A DNA stretch of 36,589 nt from Akkermansia muciniphila. GTDB taxonomy: Bacteria; Verrucomicrobiota; Verrucomicrobiia; Opitutales; UBA953. The stretch is from NCBI GenBank assembly GCA_943331445.1, contig CALQLO010000018.1, positions 1 to 36,589 of the forward strand. Reading direction: 5' to 3'. The position numbers and the translations under genes are program-made. The notes under the pieces were generated by a model that saw nothing but the letters and a program-made list of their open reading frames with translations, searched no databases and was not told the origin of the DNA. Positions within the stretch are counted from its first letter, which is position 1; every line of letters starts with the position of its first letter. This document shows positions 17,127 to 26,330 of the stretch, piece after piece.

Positions 17127-17237
17127 GTCGGTAGGGAGGTGGACTTTTTATCCTGCGGGGGGAAGCGCAAGGGGAAATCGCACCCCTGCGCCTGCCTTAC
17201 GGCTCGACCCGGTGGTATGGGGTGTTTGTCTTTCACC

Positions 17238-17966
17238 ATGTCTGCCGAGCCAGTCATCCGGGCGACGATCGCGTTACGAAAAGCCCTTGCTGGGCTCTCG
17301 TTTCCTTCGCCCGCTGACTTTGTCTACCGCCCGCTGGACTATGCCTGGGCGGGCCACGAGGCCTACTTGCGACGGTACGCGGCAGCTGGACCTCGCAAGG
17401 TTCTCTTCTTGGGGATGAATCCTGGCCCGTTTGGGATGGCCCAGACGGGGGTGCCTTTCGGTGAAATTGCTGCCGTCCGCGATTGGATGGGCATCGAGTT
17501 GCCCATCGGACGTCCAGAGGTCGAGCACCCGGGCAAGAAGGTCGCCGGGTTTGCCTGCCATCGCTCCGAAGTCAGCGGGCGTCGTCTGTGGGCGCTTTGC
17601 CAGGAGCGCTTCGGCTCAGCCGATAAATTCTTCGCGGAGCACCTCGTGCACAATTACTGCCCGTTGCTCTTTCTCGAAAACACCAAGCAGGGTCGCAATG
17701 TAATCCCCGAGGAGCTTCCGGCCGATTCAATGGCTCCCGTGAATGCCGAGTGCAATCGTCTCTTGCGCGTCATGGTCGAAACCTTGGGTGTGACGACGGT
17801 GGTTGGAGTGGGGGGGTATGCTGAGACCCGAGCCCGTGAAGCCTTGGATGGATTATTGGTGAAGTTCGCCAAGGTGCCGCACCCCAGTCCGGCCAACCCA
17901 GTGGCGAATCGCGGTTGGTCCGCCGCCGCGACCAAGGCGCTCGTCGAACAAGGAGTCTGGGCTTAA
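17238..17966 (+). CDS. SMUG1-type uracil-DNA glycosylase
   Basis: A 242-residue base-excision repair enzyme that removes uracil, and often hydroxymethyluracil or xanthine, from DNA. Motif 1 is FLGMNPGPFGMAQTGVPFGE at 57-76, essentially the SMUG1 signature, with Asn61 as the water-activating residue. Motif 2 is HPSPANP at 215-221 followed by NRGW, with His215 as the leaving-group residue. VRDWMGIELP (80-89) and HNYCPLLF (138-145) are also SMUG1-like. I start at 17238; an in-frame ATG at 17217 would add seven residues (MGCLSFT), and the long open frame upstream overlaps speA and is not plausible. The stop is one base before the methyltransferase start, so the two are probably cotranscribed. Confidence 0.93.
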   Translation: MSAEPVIRATIALRKALAGLSFPSPADFVYRPLDYAWAGHEAYLRRYAAAGPRKVLFLGMNPGPFGMAQTGVPFGEIAAVRDWMGIELPIGRPEVEHPGKKVAGFACHRSEVSGRRLWALCQERFGSADKFFAEHLVHNYCPLLFLENTKQGRNVIPEELPADSMAPVNAECNRLLRVMVETLGVTTVVGVGGYAETRAREALDGLLVKFAKVPHPSPANPVANRGWSAAATKALVEQGVWA

Positions 17967-17967
17967 T

Positions 17968-18774
17968 ATGGGACTCATCGAAGAAATCTTGGTTCGCCCG
18001 AAATTACGCCAGAAGCTCTGGCAGTGGTGGTACCCGTTTTTCACGCGTCGGGTTCGGGCACAGGGCATCAGTTTCCTGAACTATTCATTCGAGGCTGAAG
18101 GTGAGGCCCGACTTGAGTTGAGACCTGAGGACGAAGCCGACCGGCCAAACATTCAGCTCTATCACCATGTCTTGGGCGGAGTTGATTTGCGGGGTAAGCG
18201 GGTGCTAGAGGTGAGTTGTGGCCATGGCGGCGGCGCTTCCTATTTCGCCCGATATCTTGGTCCCGCCGAATATATCGGGCTCGATTTGAATCCCGAAGCC
18301 ATTCGCTATTGTCAGGATAAACATCGAAGCGAGGGGCTGCATTTCATGGTGGGGGATGCCCAGTCACTCCCTTTTCCCGAAGCTTCTTTCGACGTCGTTA
18401 TCAACGTGGAGGCTTCACATTGCTACCCAGATTTCCCCGGCTTCGTGGGTCAGGTCGCCCGGGTCTTGAGATCCGGAGGATGGTTCTGCCATGCGGATAT
18501 GCGCTACCCCAATGGGCTGGCTGAATGGGTCGATGCGTTGGCCCGGCATCCCCAAATGCGCTTAGATCAAATGCGCTTAATCAATCCCGAGGTCATGCGC
18601 GGCATGGAATTAAATACGCCGCGATATGAAGCGATGGTACGGCAGGCGTTGCCGCGTTTTCTGCACGGAGTGGCGATGGACTTTGCGGGCGTGAAGGGAT
18701 CGCGACTTTACCGCGATGCGGCTTCCGGGGAGATGACTTATCGGTCCTTCAGGCTACAGCGTCGTCACGCTTGA
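17968..18774 (+). CDS. Class I SAM-dependent methyltransferase
   Basis: A 268-residue methyltransferase without signal peptide. Motif I VLEVSCGHGGG (79-89) binds SAM, Asp106 (GLDLNPE) ends beta-2, GDAQSLPF (129-136) is motif II, and FDVVINVEASHCYPDFPGF (141-159) with VLRSGG (166-171) are motifs III and IV of the type seen in phthiotriol/fatty-acid and sugar O-methyltransferases. The N-terminal helix region (WQWWYPFFTRRV) is aromatic and may contact a lipid or membrane. Substrate unknown. It follows SMUG1 with a 1-base gap (TAATATG). The sulfatase start lies 41 bases downstream. Confidence 0.85.
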   Translation: MGLIEEILVRPKLRQKLWQWWYPFFTRRVRAQGISFLNYSFEAEGEARLELRPEDEADRPNIQLYHHVLGGVDLRGKRVLEVSCGHGGGASYFARYLGPAEYIGLDLNPEAIRYCQDKHRSEGLHFMVGDAQSLPFPEASFDVVINVEASHCYPDFPGFVGQVARVLRSGGWFCHADMRYPNGLAEWVDALARHPQMRLDQMRLINPEVMRGMELNTPRYEAMVRQALPRFLHGVAMDFAGVKGSRLYRDAASGEMTYRSFRLQRRHA

Positions 18775-18815
18775 GGTTGCTTCCGGGTGGGGTTGGCTCA
18801 CGCTGGCACATTCCC

Positions 18816-20285
18816 ATGCGATTCCTTGCCGGACTTTTATTCTGCGTCCTGTCCGCTCTCGCCGCGGAACGCCCTAATATCATTTTTATTCTAACTGACG
18901 ATCAGGGCTACGGCGACTTGAGTGCCCACGGTAATCCCATTTTAAAGACTCCCAACCTCGATAGGCTGCGGTCTCAAAGCGTCCGCTTTACTGACTTTCT
19001 GGTCTCGCCCACTTGTTCGCCGACGCGCAGCGCTTTGCTGACGGGTCGCCATGAATTTAAGAACGGCGTCACCCACACGATTCTCGAGCGCGAGCGGATG
19101 GCCTTGGGGGCGGCGACTTTACCTCAGCAGTTGCAGAAGGCAGGTTACCGCACGGGGATTTTCGGGAAGTGGCACCTAGGGGACGAGGCTGAGTATCAGC
19201 CGAACAAGCGTGGGTTCGACGAAGTTTACATCCATGGTGCCGGCGGTATTGGTCAGAGTTACCCTGGGAGCTGTGGCGATGTACCAGGCAATTCTTACTT
19301 CAGCCCGACGCTCCTCCATAACGGCAGGTTCGAGAAAACCGCCGGCTACTGCACCGACATGTTCTTCGGTCAGGCCACGAAATGGATTGAAGGCGAGGTC
19401 GCAGCTAAGCGGCCTTTCTACGCATACATCGCAACTAACGTGCCGCACTCCCCTTATAATGCGCGGCCCGCGGATGCTGCACTCTACGAGGGGAAGGGGC
19501 TGGGTACCGACGTGGAAAACTTCTTCGGGATGATTCATAACCTCGACCTGAACGTCGGCCTGCTGATGGCCAAAATCGAAGCGATGGGCATCGCCCAAGA
19601 CACCTTGGTGGTCTTCATGAACGACAATGGCGGCACGGCGGGCGTACCGATTTTTAATGCGGGCATGCGCGGTCCGAAGGGTACGCCCTACATGGGGGGC
19701 ATTCGGGCGATGTCCTTCTGGCGCTGGCCGGGACATTTCCAACCGGCTGATGTCAAAGCGCTCGCCGCTCACATTGACTTTACGCCTACGGTACTTGAGC
19801 TCACCGGTACTCCAGCCTCGGAGCAAATGAGGGCTCAGATGGAAGGTCGGAGTTTGGCGCCGCTGCTGCGTGCTAAGGTCGGTGAGGATATTGCCTGGCC
19901 AGACCGGACGCTTTTCACCCACGTAGGTCGCTGGGGTGGTATGGTCAAGGGGGTCGACCCCGAAGTCGGAAAGTATTCCCAGACGAGCGTCCGGACCGCC
20001 CAGTGGCATCTCGTTTCGATGGGTAAGAGCAAGGCGTCGAAGAAAGCTCAGCGCGTGCCAGCTGATTTTCCTCCAGCCACGCCTAATTGGCAGCTTTTTG
20101 ATCTTAGTAAGGATTATGGCGAAACCACCGATGTTGCCGCGCAACACCCGGAAGTCGTCGCCGACCTGATCGCCAAACACGATGCTTGGTGGAAGGAATG
20201 TCGCCCGATGATGATCAATGAGAATGCCCCTGGCCCTGCCGAGAATCCATTCAAGGTGATGTATCGGGAGCAGACCGGTAAGTAA
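18816..20285 (+). CDS. Exported FGly-type sulfatase (S1 family)
   Basis: A 489-residue sulfatase with a Sec signal peptide (MRFLAGLLFCVLSALAAE). Asp28 and Asp29 (ILTDDQGYGD) are metal ligands; CSPTR at 67-71 is the formylglycine consensus with Cys67 to be converted by a sulfatase-modifying enzyme not encoded here. KWH (118-120), His211 (VPHSPY) and Asp270-Asn271 (FMNDNGG) are the other canonical catalytic residues, so the enzyme looks complete. The family cleaves sulfate esters from carbohydrates or aryl compounds; the substrate is not readable. I choose the ATG at 18816 after TTCCC over the TTG at 18771 because the signal peptide starts there. It ends 18 bases from the convergent DUF1501 gene, with no clear terminator between. 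Confidence 0.95.
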   Translation: MRFLAGLLFCVLSALAAERPNIIFILTDDQGYGDLSAHGNPILKTPNLDRLRSQSVRFTDFLVSPTCSPTRSALLTGRHEFKNGVTHTILERERMALGAATLPQQLQKAGYRTGIFGKWHLGDEAEYQPNKRGFDEVYIHGAGGIGQSYPGSCGDVPGNSYFSPTLLHNGRFEKTAGYCTDMFFGQATKWIEGEVAAKRPFYAYIATNVPHSPYNARPADAALYEGKGLGTDVENFFGMIHNLDLNVGLLMAKIEAMGIAQDTLVVFMNDNGGTAGVPIFNAGMRGPKGTPYMGGIRAMSFWRWPGHFQPADVKALAAHIDFTPTVLELTGTPASEQMRAQMEGRSLAPLLRAKVGEDIAWPDRTLFTHVGRWGGMVKGVDPEVGKYSQTSVRTAQWHLVSMGKSKASKKAQRVPADFPPATPNWQLFDLSKDYGETTDVAAQHPEVVADLIAKHDAWWKECRPMMINENAPGPAENPFKVMYREQTGK

Positions 20286-20303
20286 CGCCGGCTACCCAGC
20301 GGG

Positions 20304-21767
20304 CTAGGCCATCAATTGCTTCACGACCTTGCCGTGGATATCGGTCAGGCGGAAATCACGGCCTTGGTAGCGATAGGTCAGGCGAGTATGGTCGACGCCC
20401 ATGAGGTGTAGAATGGTCGCGTTGAGGTCGTGCACGTGGACGCCGTCCTTGACGATGTTGTAACTAAAATCATCGGTCTCGCCAAACGTGGTGCCTTTAT
20501 TGACGCCCGCGCCAGCCATCAAGACCGTGAAGCAGCGTGGGTGGTGATCGCGGCCGTAGTTCGTCTCAGTCAGGGCGCCTTGGGAGTAAATTGTGCGCCC
20601 GAATTCGCCGCCCCAGACAATCAGGGTGTCATCGAGTAGGCCGCGTTGTTTGAGGTCGGTGAGTAGGCCGGCGGTGGCCTGGTCGGTGTCGTTGCACTGG
20701 CCTTTGATGGCCTTAGGGAGTCCGCCGTGGTGGTCCCAGCCCATGTGGAAGAGTTGCACAAAGCGAACGTCACGTTCGCACAGCCTGCGGGCGAGTAGGC
20801 AATTGGAGGCGAAGGAACCGGGGCGCTTCACGTCAGGGCCGTAAAGATCGAGGATGTGTTGCGGTTCATTAGAGATATCGAGCAGGTCGGGCACGCTGCT
20901 TTGCATGCGGAACGCCATTTCGTATTGAGCAATGCGGGTCTGGATCTCGGGATCACCGAGTACGCCGTGGCGTTGTTGGTTGAGTTCGGCGAGTTCATCC
21001 AGTTCGGCCCGGCGAACTTCGCGGGGGATGCCTTCGGGGTCTTTCAGGTAAAGGACACGTTCGCCTTTGTTGCGTAGTTTGACGCCTTGGAGTTTCGAGG
21101 GCAGGAAGCCGGCTCCCCAAAGACGATCGTAGAGAGGTTGATCATCGGGACGCCCACTGCCGAAAGAGCTCATCACGACATAGGCAGGCAAGTTGGCATT
21201 TTCGCTGCCGAGGCCGTAGGCGGACCATGAGCCGATGCTGGGTCGGCCGGCGAGCTGACTACCAGTCTGCATGAACGTGATGGCCGGGTCGTGATTAATC
21301 GCCTCGGTATTCATGCCGCGAATCACGCACCATTCATCGGCTTTGCCAGCCATGTGCGGCATCAATTGGCTGAACCAGTTGCCACTTTGGCCGTGCTGGG
21401 CGAACTTGAACATCGACGGAGCCACCGGGAAGTTTTTCTGGCCCGATGTCATGGTCGTCAGCCGCTGGCCTTTGCGAATGGTCTCGGGGAGGTCTTTGCC
21501 GCGCATCTTCTCCATCTCCGGTTTTGGGTCGAAGAGATCGAGTTGCGAGGGAGCACCCGATTGGAAGAGGTAGATGATGCGCTTGGCTTTCGGTTTGAAA
21601 TTCGGGAAGCCGAGTCCGGGGTTGGCGGCGAAGCCCGGCGTGCTCATGAGCGAGCCGAGGGCCGCGAGGCCGATGCCGCCCGCGGAGCCTTTGATGAAGG
21701 TCCGACGGGAGAGCGCCATGCGCGTCGCCATGTCTAATCCTTGGAATTGTCGATCGTTGCAGTTCAT
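20304..21767 (-). CDS. DUF1501 protein with Tat signal
   Basis: A 487-residue DUF1501 protein. Twin-arginine signal SRRTFIKGSAGG at 20-31. Signatures in order: LFQSGAPSQLDLFDPKPEM, IRGMNTEAINHDPA, GSWSAYGLGSEN, LLARRLCERDVRFVQLFHMGWDHH, WGGEFGRT, GRDHHPRCF, HVHDLNATILHLMG, and the C-terminal RLTDIHGKVV. The Asp and His residues in WDHH, GRDHH and HVHD are candidate metal ligands of this alkaline-phosphatase-like fold. The start is kept at 21767 because its ATG overlaps the upstream TGA (ATGA); a second ATG 12 codons in is possible. Role unknown; the strict pairing with the upstream haem-motif protein suggests a joint function. Confidence 0.9.
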   Translation of the reverse strand: MNCNDRQFQGLDMATRMALSRRTFIKGSAGGIGLAALGSLMSTPGFAANPGLGFPNFKPKAKRIIYLFQSGAPSQLDLFDPKPEMEKMRGKDLPETIRKGQRLTTMTSGQKNFPVAPSMFKFAQHGQSGNWFSQLMPHMAGKADEWCVIRGMNTEAINHDPAITFMQTGSQLAGRPSIGSWSAYGLGSENANLPAYVVMSSFGSGRPDDQPLYDRLWGAGFLPSKLQGVKLRNKGERVLYLKDPEGIPREVRRAELDELAELNQQRHGVLGDPEIQTRIAQYEMAFRMQSSVPDLLDISNEPQHILDLYGPDVKRPGSFASNCLLARRLCERDVRFVQLFHMGWDHHGGLPKAIKGQCNDTDQATAGLLTDLKQRGLLDDTLIVWGGEFGRTIYSQGALTETNYGRDHHPRCFTVLMAGAGVNKGTTFGETDDFSYNIVKDGVHVHDLNATILHLMGVDHTRLTYRYQGRDFRLTDIHGKVVKQLMA

Positions 21768-24700
21768 TCGCGGGTCACGGTTTCGTCTAAGTTAAGGAGA
21801 ACATTGGCGGTCACGGTCCAGGCGGCGACTTCCTCAGGTTTGAGGTCGGCGGCGGGCGGCGAGGCGCCAGCAGCAAGCAGCTTCTTCGCTGAGGCCAGAT
21901 CGTTGGCGTAGGTCTGGAGGCGCCGTTCAAGTCCCTGGCGGAGGACGGCTAGCTCCTTCGGGTTGGCGTCCCGAGAGGTCACGCGATGGAAGGCCCAAGC
22001 CAAGCGCACGGAGAGATCACCGGGTTGGCGGAGGGTTAATTCCGCTAATTTACGGGCAGCCTCGACGTAGGTGACTTCATTCAATAGGGACAACGCCTGA
22101 AGTGGCGTATTCGAGCGTGAGCGCTTGACCGTGCAGACTTCGCGACCGGCCGAATCAAAGAGGAGCATCGAGGGCGGGGCCGCGGTACGTTTCCAAATGG
22201 TGTAAAGCGAGCGGCGATAGAGACCTTCGCCCATGTCGGGTTTATAATTGCGCATGTCGCCATAGACGCTGGTTTCGTCCCAGACGGCTTCGGGCATGTA
22301 AGGTTTCACACTCGGTCCGCCCTGTTTTTCAACGAGCAGTCCGCTGATGGCCAAGGCTTGATCGCGGATGAGTTCAGCTGGCAGGCGGAAGCGAGGTCCG
22401 CGAGCGAGTAAGCGGTTGTCGGGGTCTTTCTCCAGCATGTCCTTGGTCACAGCCGCGCTGCGGCGGTAGGCTGCACTCGTGAGGATGAGCTTATGCATCG
22501 CCTTCATGTCCCACTTGCGGTCAACGAACTCGACGGCCAGCCAGTCGAGTAGGGCAGGGTTACTCGGCCACTCGGCTTGCGAGCCAAAATTCTCGGACGT
22601 CTTTACGAGTCCGACACCGAAGAATCGTTCCCAGGCACGATTAACCCAGACGCGTCCGGTGAGTGGATGGCGGCCGCTGACGAGCCACGAGGCGAAGCCA
22701 AGTCGATTGTTGGGGGCGCCTTCAGGCAACGGCGGCAGGAAGGCTGGCAGTTTGCGTTCCACCTTGGGGCCGATGCGGTCATATTCTCCGCGGAGCAGGA
22801 GGAAGGCGTCGCGGGGTTTGTCGCTTTCCTTCATCACCATGATATTCACTGGGGCGCCCTTGGCATTATCGAGGGATGTCTTGGCGGCGGTGACTTTATC
22901 CATCGCTTGTTGGCGGGGGTGTTCCGGGCTTTCGGTGAACAGTTTGGCGATAGCCTTTCGATCGATGTCCGTGAGTTCAGCGTCTGGGCGCCCAAGGAGT
23001 CGGCGGAGGGTTTCCGACTTAGGGTCAGATTTTAGCGATAGGAGTTTGGCGTCTTGGCTCGAGGTGTTGAGGCGGAAGCGCCCGATGCTGTGACCGCCGA
23101 ACGAATCATGGCGGAGCACCACGATTAATTTAGCACCCGTTGGGATGAGGGTCGGTGCCACGGTGAAGATGGCCTGACGGTGGACGCGGTTTTCGGGGAT
23201 GTTGCCGCCGATGGCCCAGCCGACGCTGCCAGGCGCGGCCTTCTTGGCTTTGCCCTTGGCGGGAGGAGCTTTAGCGAGGCCAGCGATGGACCAGCCGGGT
23301 TGGTCAAAGTCGGTTTCCGCCTTGGTGATTGGCAGGGAGGAGGTTTTGCCGTCAGCCGTGACGAGACGCACATCGATAGAGCTGAGCACGAAGTTTCCGT
23401 TAGAGCCTCGGCCAAGGCTTTTTCCAGGGAGGCTATCATCTGGGAAAGCCTCCAGTCGAACCGCGGTGAGAAGTCCGGCCGCTGGCTGGGATTCGATGAG
23501 ATACGTTTCTTTGGCTGGTGCTGTCCCGAGCGCGAGCCAGGTGCCATCCTCGAGTCGTTTGAAGGTGGTCCCTTGCTCGGCCGCGACTTTCTCGCCTTCT
23601 AAGATATTCCAAGGAGTGCCGCTCTGGCTGAAGGCCAAGCGTTTATCGCTCAACCATTTGTGGTAGAGTTCAGGTTGCTCGGCGGGCGTGTTATTGAGCG
23701 CAGCTTCCGCCGTCGCTAAGACGCTGGCGGCGTCGTCAATTTTCTTTTGCTCTTCCAGGGTGGGCAATGAGAGCAGTGGCGGGGTGTTGCCACCGCGTCG
23801 GGTGGTGCCGGCACCGCCGAAATCTCCCAAAACGCCAGATTCTTGGTTAGAATTAAAATAGGCGAAGAACTGGTAGAATTCTTTCTGTGTGATGGGGTCG
23901 TATTTATGGTCGTGGCAGCGACAGCAATTCATCGTCAAGGCCATCCAGGTCGACCCAGTGGTTTCCACGCGATCGATGACGTTTTCCGCAAACCATTCCT
24001 CGACGATGCGGCCTCCCTCGCCGTTGAGGCGGTGGTTACGGTGGAAAGCGGTGGCGACGATTTGATCGCGGGTGGCATTCGGCAAGAGGTCGCCCGCGAG
24101 TTGCTCAAGGGTGAATTGGTCGAACGGCTTATTGTCGTTGAAGGCCTTGATGACCCAATCGCGATAAGGCCACATCGTGCGCTGGGTGTCGCTCTGGAAG
24201 CCGTTGCTGTCGGCGTAGCGGGCGAAATCGAGCCACTGCATCGCCATGTTCTCGCCGTAACGCGGCGAGGCGAGCAGTCGATCAACGGCTTTCGGCCAGG
24301 CCTCCGTGGAGGCGTCTCTGAGGAAGGCTTGGAGGTCGGCGTCGGTCGGCGGGAGGCCGGTCAGGTCGAGCGCAGCGCGACGGAGTAGGGTGGTTTTGGG
24401 GGCGTCTCCATTCGGGCTGAGGCCCTTGGCGGAGAGGCCTTGGGCGAGGAAAGCATCGATGGCGTTGCCGTTGGCCGGAATCGTAGGAGTGGCTGGCTTG
24501 CTTGGGGGAATGAATGCCCAGTGCCCTTGGTATTCGGCGCCTTGTTTGATCCAGCGTCGGACCGTGTCAATTTGGGCAGCGGTCAGCACCTTGTGGAAAT
24601 CCGCAGGTGGCATGTGTTCATCGGCATCCTTAGTGAGGAGGCGTTCCATGACTTGACTCTTTTCTGGGTGCCCGGGGACGATGGCTGGCTTCTCGGATTT

Positions 24701-24901
24701 GCCGCCTTTGATCGCTGCTTCAAATGAATCTAGTCGTAGCTTGGCTTTGACCTTGGCGACATCGGGGCCGTGGCAAGCGAAGCAGGTGTCGGAGAAGATG
24801 GGCCGGATGTCGCGGTTGAATTCGACGCGCTCCTCGGCCGAGGCATAGGGACCAAGGGCGAGGGCGCTGAGTGCGACCAGATGGGGGAGCGAGGGGCGCA
24901 T
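21764..24901 (-). CDS. PSCyt1-DUF1549-DUF1553 protein with a discoidin-like insert
   Basis: A 1045-residue exported protein. Start set at 24901, where MRPSLPHLVALSALALG opens a signal peptide; the frame is open 13 codons further. PSCyt1 cytochrome domain: FNRDIRPIFSDTCFACHG with CxxCH at 40-44 and Met97 (HMPPADFHK) as likely axial ligand. DUF1549 from about 150, containing PRYGENMAMQWLDFARYADS and a second motif CCRCH near residue 325 (CCRCHDHKYDP). A beta-rich, discoidin-like insert at about 400-630 is itself interrupted by a Lys/Ala/Pro linker. DUF1553 from about 730 to the end (SWLVSGRHPLTGRVWVNRAWERFFGVGLV, then the SNTPLQALSLLN stretch). Likely periplasmic, haem-binding; reaction unknown. 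Directly upstream of and coupled to the DUF1501 gene. Confidence 0.88.
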   Translation of the reverse strand: MRPSLPHLVALSALALGPYASAEERVEFNRDIRPIFSDTCFACHGPDVAKVKAKLRLDSFEAAIKGGKSEKPAIVPGHPEKSQVMERLLTKDADEHMPPADFHKVLTAAQIDTVRRWIKQGAEYQGHWAFIPPSKPATPTIPANGNAIDAFLAQGLSAKGLSPNGDAPKTTLLRRAALDLTGLPPTDADLQAFLRDASTEAWPKAVDRLLASPRYGENMAMQWLDFARYADSNGFQSDTQRTMWPYRDWVIKAFNDNKPFDQFTLEQLAGDLLPNATRDQIVATAFHRNHRLNGEGGRIVEEWFAENVIDRVETTGSTWMALTMNCCRCHDHKYDPITQKEFYQFFAYFNSNQESGVLGDFGGAGTTRRGGNTPPLLSLPTLEEQKKIDDAASVLATAEAALNNTPAEQPELYHKWLSDKRLAFSQSGTPWNILEGEKVAAEQGTTFKRLEDGTWLALGTAPAKETYLIESQPAAGLLTAVRLEAFPDDSLPGKSLGRGSNGNFVLSSIDVRLVTADGKTSSLPITKAETDFDQPGWSIAGLAKAPPAKGKAKKAAPGSVGWAIGGNIPENRVHRQAIFTVAPTLIPTGAKLIVVLRHDSFGGHSIGRFRLNTSSQDAKLLSLKSDPKSETLRRLLGRPDAELTDIDRKAIAKLFTESPEHPRQQAMDKVTAAKTSLDNAKGAPVNIMVMKESDKPRDAFLLLRGEYDRIGPKVERKLPAFLPPLPEGAPNNRLGFASWLVSGRHPLTGRVWVNRAWERFFGVGLVKTSENFGSQAEWPSNPALLDWLAVEFVDRKWDMKAMHKLILTSAAYRRSAAVTKDMLEKDPDNRLLARGPRFRLPAELIRDQALAISGLLVEKQGGPSVKPYMPEAVWDETSVYGDMRNYKPDMGEGLYRRSLYTIWKRTAAPPSMLLFDSAGREVCTVKRSRSNTPLQALSLLNEVTYVEAARKLAELTLRQPGDLSVRLAWAFHRVTSRDANPKELAVLRQGLERRLQTYANDLASAKKLLAAGASPPAADLKPEEVAAWTVTANVLLNLDETVTRE

Positions 24902-24962
24902 GGGGTGTGCGAGTTCTGAAAAGTTAGGTGCCCTCCACACCCTTGCAACGAGTAGTTAATAA

Positions 24963-24986
24963 AAAACCCCTCTTACGAGGGGTTTT
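24963..24986 (-). terminator. Strong intrinsic terminator after the DUF1080 pair
   Basis: AAAACCCCTC pairs with GAGGGGTTTT around the loop TTAC. On the minus strand the stem is followed by a run of T (TTTTTT then ATTAAC), 20 bases beyond the stop of the double DUF1080 gene. It separates that unit from the DUF1553-DUF1501 pair downstream, which therefore needs its own promoter in 24902-24962. Confidence 0.92.
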
Positions 24987-25006
24987 GAAGCGAGCTGGGG
25001 AAGTGC

Positions 25007-26320
25007 TTATTTAGCTTCGATGGGCTTCACCGATAGATTGCGGAAGCCGACGGGATCGCTGTGTCCAGCGAAACCAAAGTAGCCGTGGGTGCGGTCCTTG
25101 CCAGGGTGGGCGCTCTTGGCCATCACGGTGGTCATATCGACCTTGGAGAGGTCGCAGTCGAGGATGAGGTAGCCATTGAGCTCCACCTTGATGGTGGAGC
25201 CAACGACGGTGACTTCTTCGAAGTTCCATTCGCCGATGGGGCGCTGGTAACCGCGGAGCGCAGCCACCATGCCGTAGGCGGAACCGTGAACCTGGCGTGG
25301 GTCGAGTTTGCCACGTACCTTGTCGTAATTGTCGTCGAGCACCTGGATTTCACACATGCCGACATAGGCCGTATTGCCTTCTCCCGGGTAGCGGATGCAG
25401 AAGCCGTTATTGCCGCCGACAGGAATCTTAATTTCGGAGCGAACGGAGAAGTTGGTGAGGTCATCCTTATGGTAGAGGTTGCCGCCCTTCTTGGGCTTAC
25501 AGAAAATCGCACCATCAACCACTTCGTACTCGGTGACGGCGCCGCGCCAGTCGGTCAGGTCCTTGCCGTTGAAGATGGATTTGAAGCCCTCGTTGCCATG
25601 AGCGGCCAGGATTTTGTTCGCTTCTTCGCCGCCGATTTCGCGGATGGCGATGTTGCGCCACTTAATCTGAGCACCGTGGGTTTGCAGGCAGATCGGGCCT
25701 TTGGCGGGGATGGCGGATTTACGATCGTAGTAGTTTTCGAGGATGGCGTGGTCGACGGTCTGCTTGCCGTTGAGCCAGACGCTGACGCGGGAGCCGACCA
25801 TGAGGATGCGCATCGTGTTCCATTCGCCAGGTGCCTTGTCGGCGAGAACGAGAGGGTTTTTACCAGGAGCCCCCTTGCTGTTATTCCAAAGGCCACCGGA
25901 ACCGAGCTGGGCGTCGTTTTTGACTTCCTTCGGATTGGCGGGATCCCAGATTTGGACCTGCGGGCAGGCGCGGAGGTAAACGCCGGAGTCGCCGAGGGGG
26001 GCCATGTTATATTCGAGGACAAGTTCGATGTCGCCGTAATCCTTGTCGGTGGTGGCGTAGGCGCCCGTCCCTGGATTGACGAGCTCGCCGTCCTTCACGG
26101 ACCAGTGCTGCGGGAATTCGTCGCGCATCTTCTTCAGGATGGCGTCCTTCTTCTCGCCGGTTTGCTTGCCGACGGAATGCGGATTGTAGCCATGCCAGCC
26201 CGTGAGGTCTTTGCCGTTAAACAAAGGCGTGAAGCCCGCGGGGGTGGTATTTGTCTGGGCGGTGGAGCAGCCCGCGAAGACGGCAGCCAGAGAGGCCAGG
26301 AGGAGGAGGCGTAGTTTCAT
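25007..26320 (-). CDS. Double-DUF1080 (3-keto-disaccharide hydrolase-like) lipoprotein
   Basis: A 437-residue protein with two DUF1080 domains (about 31-228 and 247-434), each opening with FNGKDLT. The family is a concanavalin-like beta-sandwich; studied members cleave 3-keto-glycosides made by Gfo/Idh/MocA-type oxidases. The start is at 26320 (MKLRLLLLASLAAVFAGCSTAQ), a likely lipoprotein signal with Cys18, though Phe at -3 of the lipobox is unusual; the longer frame upstream overlaps the preceding gene's stop. Domain 1 shows GDSGVYLR and EWNTMRI, domain 2 GGNNGFCIRYPGEGN, MCEIQVLDD and GEWNFEEV, so both keep the usual core. The gene follows the single-domain DUF1080 gene by 10 bases. Probably anchored to a membrane. 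Confidence 0.9.
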   Translation of the reverse strand: MKLRLLLLASLAAVFAGCSTAQTNTTPAGFTPLFNGKDLTGWHGYNPHSVGKQTGEKKDAILKKMRDEFPQHWSVKDGELVNPGTGAYATTDKDYGDIELVLEYNMAPLGDSGVYLRACPQVQIWDPANPKEVKNDAQLGSGGLWNNSKGAPGKNPLVLADKAPGEWNTMRILMVGSRVSVWLNGKQTVDHAILENYYDRKSAIPAKGPICLQTHGAQIKWRNIAIREIGGEEANKILAAHGNEGFKSIFNGKDLTDWRGAVTEYEVVDGAIFCKPKKGGNLYHKDDLTNFSVRSEIKIPVGGNNGFCIRYPGEGNTAYVGMCEIQVLDDNYDKVRGKLDPRQVHGSAYGMVAALRGYQRPIGEWNFEEVTVVGSTIKVELNGYLILDCDLSKVDMTTVMAKSAHPGKDRTHGYFGFAGHSDPVGFRNLSVKPIEAK

Positions 26321-26330
26321 ATGTTTGGGA

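Noticed and set aside
16908-17237. Upstream extension of the SMUG1 frame
   Set aside because: It overlaps the start of speA on the other strand and SMUG1 homology begins only after 17238.
25061-26314. 417-codon plus-strand frame opposite the double DUF1080 gene
   Set aside because: It lies wholly antisense to a well-supported DUF1080 protein and has no recognisable domain; a codon-bias shadow.
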